Source: Klebsiella pneumoniae (GTDB taxonomy: Bacteria; Pseudomonadota; Gammaproteobacteria; Pseudomonadales; Pseudohongiellaceae). Taken from it: a stretch of 64,000 nucleotides of DNA. A program made the translations under genes and the position numbers. Under the pieces are notes generated by a model, which was not told the origin of the DNA, ran no database searches, and saw only the letters and a list, made by a program, of their open reading frames with translations. The stretch spans positions 1 through 64,000 of the forward strand of contig CAMBPO010000005.1 in the NCBI GenBank assembly GCA_945869725.1. Direction: 5' to 3'. Numbering within the stretch: the stretch's first letter is position 1; every line of letters begins with the position of its first letter. Of this stretch, positions 59,653 to 64,000 are shown piece by piece.

Positions 59653-61446
59653 TCAGAACAACGCCGCGTCCATCGCCATAACAACATCACAGCCCGCGCG
59701 GATTTCCTCGGCTACAGACTTGTATCGCGGCATCATCTTGTCCAGATAAAAACAACCCACATGAATCTTGGCGCGGTAAAAATCAACGTCTGAGTTTGCA
59801 TCCGCATCCAGTGAGCGCCTTGCTACACTGACCATTCTTGCCCACATAAACCCGTATAAAATCAGGGTCATCAGATCAAGATAGGGAACAGACGCTGCGC
59901 CCACTTCATTGGGCTTATCAGCGCTGGCGTCACGCACACAAGTGGTAGTCTGCAACAGAACATGCAAGGCCTCATCCAGCACTGAAACAAATCCCGCCAC
60001 ACTGCCATCTTTTTCGCTGGCAATAAAAGACCTGACATCCTCTACCAGCACGTCAAGCATACCTTCGCGATCAAAAACGACCTTGCGGCCCATCAGATCC
60101 AGCGCCTGTATACCGTTGGTGCCTTCGTATATCTGAGCAATACGCGCATCGCGTACATGCTGCTCCTGGCCCCATTCGCGCACGTACCCATGGCCACCCA
60201 ATACTTGTTGACCCAGCACACATGCCTCAAAACCACGATCGGTAAATGCCGCTTTGGCAATAGGAGTCAATAAAGCGACGAGTTTAGCGGCGCGTGAGCG
60301 CACCTGTTCATCCGGATGAAAGTACACCATGTCAAGTTGGGTACCCACATAGGCTGCTAGAGCACGCGCCGCTTCAGTGTTAGCACGCATGGTCAGCAAC
60401 ATACGCCTGACATCCGCGTGCACAAGCAGTGAGTCGGCGGGTTTGTCGGGTGATACCGCTCCGGTGGCTGCTCGCCCCTGCAATCGATCCCGTGCGTACG
60501 AAGAGGCGGTCTGATAAGACGCATCGCCCAGCCCCAGCCCCTGCAAACCGATCGTCAATCGCTCGTAGTTCATCATGGTGAACATACACGCCAGGCCTTT
60601 GTTTAGCTCGCCTACCAGAAAGCTTTTGGCTCCATCGAAATTCATCACGCAGGTAGCCGATCCTTTCATACCCATTTTGTGCTCAATGGAGCCACAGCTG
60701 ACGGCATTTCTTGCACCAGGCGCACCACTGACATCTGGCAAAAATTTTGGCACCAGAAACAGAGAAATCCCTCGCGCCCCGGCAGGCGCATCTGGCAGTT
60801 TTGCCAGCACCAGGTGAATAATGTTTTCTGTCAGGTCATGCTCACCACCGGTGATAAAAATTTTGGTACCGGTCAGCAGGTAACTGCCATCAGCCTGGGG
60901 AACGGCCTTGGACTTGATCATGCCCAGATCGGTTCCAGCATGAGCCTCGGTAAGGCACATGGTTGCGCTCCAGGTACCTTCATACAATTTTGGCAGGTAG
61001 GCCTGCTTGAGTTCATTACTTGCATGACGCGCGATCGCGAGGGAAGCGCCTGCGCTTAACACCGCATACAGTGCCAGAGAGCTGTTGGCAGCCATCATCA
61101 TTTCTTCAAAGCAGACAGCTAGGGTTTTGGGCATACCCTGGCCGCCGTATTCCGGGTCACCCGCCAGGCCAATCCAGCCTCCTTGCGAGAAGGTCCCATA
61201 AGCCTGTTTGAAACCATCGGGCGTGGTTACAACACCCCCATTAAACTGACACCCTTGCTCATCACCGTGGCGGTTCAGCGGTGCCAACAAGTGTTCAGCC
61301 ACCTTACCGGCTTCCTCAAGTACAGAGTCGATAAGCTCTGCGTTTACTTCTTGAGTGCCCGGCATTTGAGATAGCAGGTGTTCTGCCTGCAATACTTCGT
61401 GCAATACAAACTTCATATCTCGGATAGGGGCTTTGTAAACAGTCAC
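59653..61446 (-). CDS. Acyl-CoA dehydrogenase, DmdC-like family
   Basis: This is a flavoenzyme of about 597 residues. The GTG at 61446 is chosen because GGAG lies 7 nt before it and it gives the family N-terminus VTVYKAPIRDMKFVLHEVL. FAD and substrate regions show ATMCLTEAHAGTDLG and TGTKIFITGGEHDL. The catalytic Glu lies in IAQIYEGTNGIQALDL. A C-terminal helical domain of about 150 residues is typical of the long class, which includes 3-methylmercaptopropionyl-CoA dehydrogenase and medium/long-chain enzymes. Exact specificity is open. A 16-bp palindrome lies 80 bp upstream. Confidence 0.92.
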   Translation of the reverse strand: MTVYKAPIRDMKFVLHEVLQAEHLLSQMPGTQEVNAELIDSVLEEAGKVAEHLLAPLNRHGDEQGCQFNGGVVTTPDGFKQAYGTFSQGGWIGLAGDPEYGGQGMPKTLAVCFEEMMMAANSSLALYAVLSAGASLAIARHASNELKQAYLPKLYEGTWSATMCLTEAHAGTDLGMIKSKAVPQADGSYLLTGTKIFITGGEHDLTENIIHLVLAKLPDAPAGARGISLFLVPKFLPDVSGAPGARNAVSCGSIEHKMGMKGSATCVMNFDGAKSFLVGELNKGLACMFTMMNYERLTIGLQGLGLGDASYQTASSYARDRLQGRAATGAVSPDKPADSLLVHADVRRMLLTMRANTEAARALAAYVGTQLDMVYFHPDEQVRSRAAKLVALLTPIAKAAFTDRGFEACVLGQQVLGGHGYVREWGQEQHVRDARIAQIYEGTNGIQALDLMGRKVVFDREGMLDVLVEDVRSFIASEKDGSVAGFVSVLDEALHVLLQTTTCVRDASADKPNEVGAASVPYLDLMTLILYGFMWARMVSVARRSLDADANSDVDFYRAKIHVGCFYLDKMMPRYKSVAEEIRAGCDVVMAMDAALF

Positions 61447-61525
61447 AGTCACACTCCGGCTGAAAAACAGCAATCACAATTATCAGCGGTGTATTACCGC
61501 AGGTCCGCGCGTAAATTAGCTTTAG

Positions 61526-61553
61526 TTGACGTTAACGTCAACGTCAACGTCAA
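61526..61553. promoter_or_regulatory. Palindromic operator upstream of acyl-CoA dehydrogenase
   Basis: TTGACGTTAACGTCAA (61526-61541) is a perfect 16-bp palindrome. It is followed by two further CGTCAA copies (61542-61547, 61548-61553), so the half-site recurs every 6 bp. It lies 80 bp upstream of the GTG start. The form resembles operators of MerR- or TetR-type regulators of acyl-CoA and branched-chain amino acid breakdown; the regulator is not in the window. Confidence 0.7.
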
Positions 61554-61855
61554 TGGCCAATCAAACGCGCCCCTGCTTGTACGCCGTTATCGTCATACCG
61601 GCTCATCACATCACCAGCAGTTCTTCTAGTGCCAATGATTCGCTGAACCACTCAACAGATCTAAACTTTCATGCCAGCATCTTCTGACCGGTATTGTAGT
61701 GACCGCTTTGCGGGCAATACTTGCAGTACTCAGGACAGGCGCCCGTTTTGATCGATAACAAAGTCCTGGCCCGGCCAGAGGAATATGAGGAATCCATCCC
61801 GGCCAACGACTAAAGTGTGTTTAAGAGGGGCGCCACTCTTGTATCCAACCACTCA

Positions 61856-61888
61856 TTGTCAACCATATACACTATTTTTGATTTACTA
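61856..61888. promoter_or_regulatory. BirA-box-like sequence before comF
   Basis: TTGTCAACC (61856-61864), 15 bp, then GATTTACTA (61880-61888) matches the BirA operator TTGTAAACC-N15-GGTTTACAA at 15 of 18 positions with the E. coli spacing. It overlaps a TATACACTAT stretch that could hold a -10 element and ends against the comF ATG. No biotin synthesis gene is adjacent. The rest of 61447-61855 holds no coding region that I can support. Confidence 0.4.
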
Positions 61889-62671
61889 ATGGTCGATTTT
61901 TATACAATACTTAAAACCTGTTTCAGCAAGGCGGCCCCGGTTTTTATACCGGCGCAGCACTGCCTGTGCTGCAAAATTCCCGTGAACCGTTCATTGGCTT
62001 TGTGTGAGGCGTGCGAAGCTGATCTGCCTTGGCAGCCACCTTCATGCAGTCGTTGCGGCTTGTGGCGAGCAGAGGGACTGAGCCGAAGGCGGTTGAACAA
62101 TGATAATAACTCTCAGTTTACCTGTATGAATTGCCAACACCTGCCGCCCCCGTTTGATTATTGCTCATCCGTCTTTGCCTACGAGTCGCCAATTTCAACC
62201 ATGATAAAGCGATTTAAAGAACATGCCGGTTTTCATGAGGCTCGCTGCCTGGGGGACCTGCTGCACGCTTCGTTCAGGCAGTCCTATGCCGAACAGGAGT
62301 GTGCCGCGCCTGATTTCCTGCTCCCTGTCCCCTTACATTCTGCCCGGCTGAGAAAGCGAGGGTTTAATCAATCAGCCATGCTGGCCAACAGCATCTCCAA
62401 GCGCACTGCAATTCCTGTGTTGTCGAACGCCTGTAACAGACGTGCCAGCACTCACACTCAACGCGGCCTCAATGCCACCGAGCGGCACGAGAACATGCGC
62501 AGAGTGTTTGAGGCTGGCAGTCAGATTACTCAAATCAGTCAGCGGCATGTCGCCATCATCGATGATGTCGTCACCACAACTGCAACAGTGAGCGCCATGG
62601 CAGACATCCTCAAATCGCATGGTGCTGCAAGAATCGATGTCTGGTGTGTCGCACGCGCCAACTCCTTTTGA
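61889..62671 (+). CDS. comF: ComF-family phosphoribosyltransferase-like protein
   Basis: From ATG 61889 the protein has 260 residues; a GTG at 61817 would extend it by 24. Four-cysteine zinc motifs lie near the start (HCLCCKIPV, CEACEADLP, CSRCG, CMNC). The C-terminal phosphoribosyltransferase-like domain shows PVPLHSARLRKRGFNQS and VAIIDDVVTTTATVSAM. ComF proteins act in uptake or processing of transforming DNA. In gammaproteobacteria the gene is often divergent from bioB; here bioB is not present. No ribosome site is visible. Confidence 0.9.
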   Translation: MVDFYTILKTCFSKAAPVFIPAQHCLCCKIPVNRSLALCEACEADLPWQPPSCSRCGLWRAEGLSRRRLNNDNNSQFTCMNCQHLPPPFDYCSSVFAYESPISTMIKRFKEHAGFHEARCLGDLLHASFRQSYAEQECAAPDFLLPVPLHSARLRKRGFNQSAMLANSISKRTAIPVLSNACNRRASTHTQRGLNATERHENMRRVFEAGSQITQISQRHVAIIDDVVTTTATVSAMADILKSHGAARIDVWCVARANSF

Positions 62672-62892
62672 CCAGAAATCCGCCAGCCGCAAAAGAGCAT
62701 AAGCATCCCGCAGTGCCGGAAAATAGGATCAATTACCTAGCGCAAATTGGTCATACTCATTAGCTGGAGCCATAAAGGAAGCTAGATGAATGTTGGCAGT
62801 CATTAGCCATTGCTGAAGTGAGAGTGCCTAGGGCATTTTGAGTTTTAGAAATGAAACACCCTGTTGACTAAGGCCGTCAACTCGGCTGTTTT

Positions 62893-63738
62893 TCAGAACT
62901 GGTACTTGATAGTGCCGTAAGCAACGCTGCCCGCCGGCTCAAACATATTGTTTTTGCGAACAACCGACGGCGCCTGCAATCGTTGGTCAAGCATATTCCT
63001 CACGCCCAAGGAGATAGATGCATTACCCTGACGCCCAGCTCTGACGTTATAACCGTAACTAAGATCAAGTGTGGTCATCTGACCGACCAGTTCACTCAGG
63101 TCATCAGCATTCATATTTTCGAGATTCAATAAGCCCAACTGATCAAGTGTGCCAGAATGACTGGTCACTGCCGTGGCGGTGTGATTACCGATCTGCCAGC
63201 TCAAGGTCAGACTGCTTGCGCGCTCTGGCATCAGGGTGATAGAAGATCCGGCGCCCTCACCAAGCACGCCGATCACGGCGTTCTCACGAGCCACCGAGGG
63301 AATCCCCGTGTTATAGAGATAACTGGTATTGGTACTAAGCACCAATTGACCAAAGCGCGGCGACTCCCAGACATAGGACGAACTCAAATCCAAGCCTTGT
63401 TTGCCAGGAGTAGCACTCAGATCCCGGCTCATTAATACAGGTTCCAGACTGACATCCAGCACACCAAAAGTATCTTCTCTGGCTTGCAGCGCAGGAAAAG
63501 CCTCTAGCCGCAAATCAGGACTCAATGAGGCTGGCTCAGGCTCATCTGAGCGCCGAACAAATTGCATAACAGTGGACACAGCATTGTCTGCAAAGCTGCG
63601 AATGACTGATTGTTGCGCTGGTCTGTCTGCCGCAACAACAGAATCCGTATCAGCGAGGACTGAAACAGGAAGCACACAAATAGACAATGCAAACAGGCAT
63701 TGCCGTCCGAGCCTTATGCTTTTTCTGTCACGTGTCAT
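62893..63738 (-). CDS. Small outer-membrane barrel protein resembling a TonB receptor C-terminus
   Basis: From ATG 63738 (MTRDRKSIRLGRQ) the protein has 281 residues with a signal peptide ending VSVLADTDS. The second half has alternating beta-strand patterns, the TonB-receptor-like segment SLGVRNMLDQRLQAP, and the terminal phenylalanine of GTIKYQF, a mark for insertion by the BAM machinery. There is no plug domain and no visible TonB box. It may be a small porin-like barrel or a receptor remnant that kept a signal peptide. It has no clear operon partner. Confidence 0.6.
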   Translation of the reverse strand: MTRDRKSIRLGRQCLFALSICVLPVSVLADTDSVVAADRPAQQSVIRSFADNAVSTVMQFVRRSDEPEPASLSPDLRLEAFPALQAREDTFGVLDVSLEPVLMSRDLSATPGKQGLDLSSSYVWESPRFGQLVLSTNTSYLYNTGIPSVARENAVIGVLGEGAGSSITLMPERASSLTLSWQIGNHTATAVTSHSGTLDQLGLLNLENMNADDLSELVGQMTTLDLSYGYNVRAGRQGNASISLGVRNMLDQRLQAPSVVRKNNMFEPAGSVAYGTIKYQF

Positions 63739-63803
63739 GAGTGTGATGCTATGCCTAAAAGTTTGTATCAGGGCCAAGCAGTATACATGCTTAAAGCATG
63801 TGA

Positions 63804-64000
63804 TCAAGCACCCCTTTGAAGGATGCTGATATGTTCTTGAACAGATAGTGAATCACGCGGGAATATGAAATCAGGCCAAATCTGCAGCAAAGGTTGCAGA
63901 ACAAACAGCCTTTGCGTCGCCCGGGGATGCGGCAAAATAAGTCGTTCCGATTCTATCCTTTGCTCACCAAAACTGATCAGGTCCAAATCAATGATTCGCG
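63804..64000 (-). CDS. folK: HPPK (folate pathway), C-terminal part cut by window edge
   Basis: The minus-strand frame enters from the right edge and reads RIIDLDLISFG, then RLILPHPRATQRLFVLQPL and ends LQRGA. IDLDLI with the following PHPR is the hallmark of 6-hydroxymethyl-7,8-dihydropterin pyrophosphokinase, the step before dihydropteroate synthase (folP at 48394). The N-terminal two thirds lie outside the window. Confidence 0.95.
   Translation of the reverse strand, partial: RIIDLDLISFGEQRIESERLILPHPRATQRLFVLQPLLQIWPDFIFPRDSLSVQEHISILQRGA

Overview
The window is chromosomal DNA from a gammaproteobacterium. The evidence is the order and content of its housekeeping blocks: tRNA-Tyr/Gly/Thr ahead of tuf; tRNA-Leu, tRNA-fMet, rimP, nusA, infB, rbfA, truB, rpsO, pnp; ftsH, folP, glmM, tpiA, secG; dapB, carA, carB, greA. 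Base composition is near 50% G+C. Quinoproteins, acyl-CoA dehydrogenase, a phosphonate-type transporter and secreted beta-propellers suggest an aerobic, probably marine or aquatic heterotroph. No finer placement is claimed.

Layout. 1-2401: start of tuf, three tRNAs, a SPOR-like protein and birA. 2443-10910: accessory genes, namely a copper monooxygenase of the peptidylglycine-hydroxylating (PHM) type fused to a redoxin-like and a cytochrome c-like region, a frameshifted cstA, a HupE/UreJ-type membrane protein, a secreted NHL beta-propeller that keeps the active-site pattern of peptidyl-alpha-hydroxyglycine lyase (PAL), a small secreted protein, and a three-gene membrane cassette. 11322-19973: a GNAT acetyltransferase and two PQQ dehydrogenases on either side of a 1202-residue hybrid sensor kinase. 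20022-29439: SLC13 transporter, pirin, a broken LysR gene, carboxylesterase, a PA2778/PA2779-like pair, amidohydrolase and an FG-GAP lipoprotein. 29581-34833: an orphan histidine kinase, a PhnDCEE transporter and a small P-loop kinase. 34958-36339: a YebC-family gene and a DTW-domain tRNA modification gene. 36440-58153: core translation, transcription, cell-wall, folate and carbamoyl-phosphate genes. 58289-64000: ECF sigma and anti-sigma pair, acyl-CoA dehydrogenase, comF, a small barrel-like outer membrane protein and the 3' part of folK.

The most interesting observation is that both halves of a peptide alpha-amidation (PAM) type reaction sit 3.5 kb apart. The protein at 2443-4185 has all six copper ligands expected for PHM. 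The protein at 7702-8892 has counterparts of the PAL arginines, tyrosine and three zinc-ligand histidines in the right order and at nearly the right spacing. Between and beside them lie a CstA-type (peptide or pyruvate) carrier, a possible metal transporter and small multi-helix membrane proteins with membrane histidines. This could be a bacterial split PAM-like pathway on a peptide or acyl-glycine substrate, but the substrate and the functional link are inference.

Other points worth attention: two intrinsic terminators between tRNA-fMet and rimP that fit NusA autoregulation; an initiator tRNA with a U1-U72 mismatch; rlmE and coaX missing from their usual neighbourhoods; a perfect 16-bp palindromic operator upstream of the acyl-CoA dehydrogenase; and two degenerate genes (cstA, LysR). 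No CRISPR array, insertion sequence, prophage or integron was seen.
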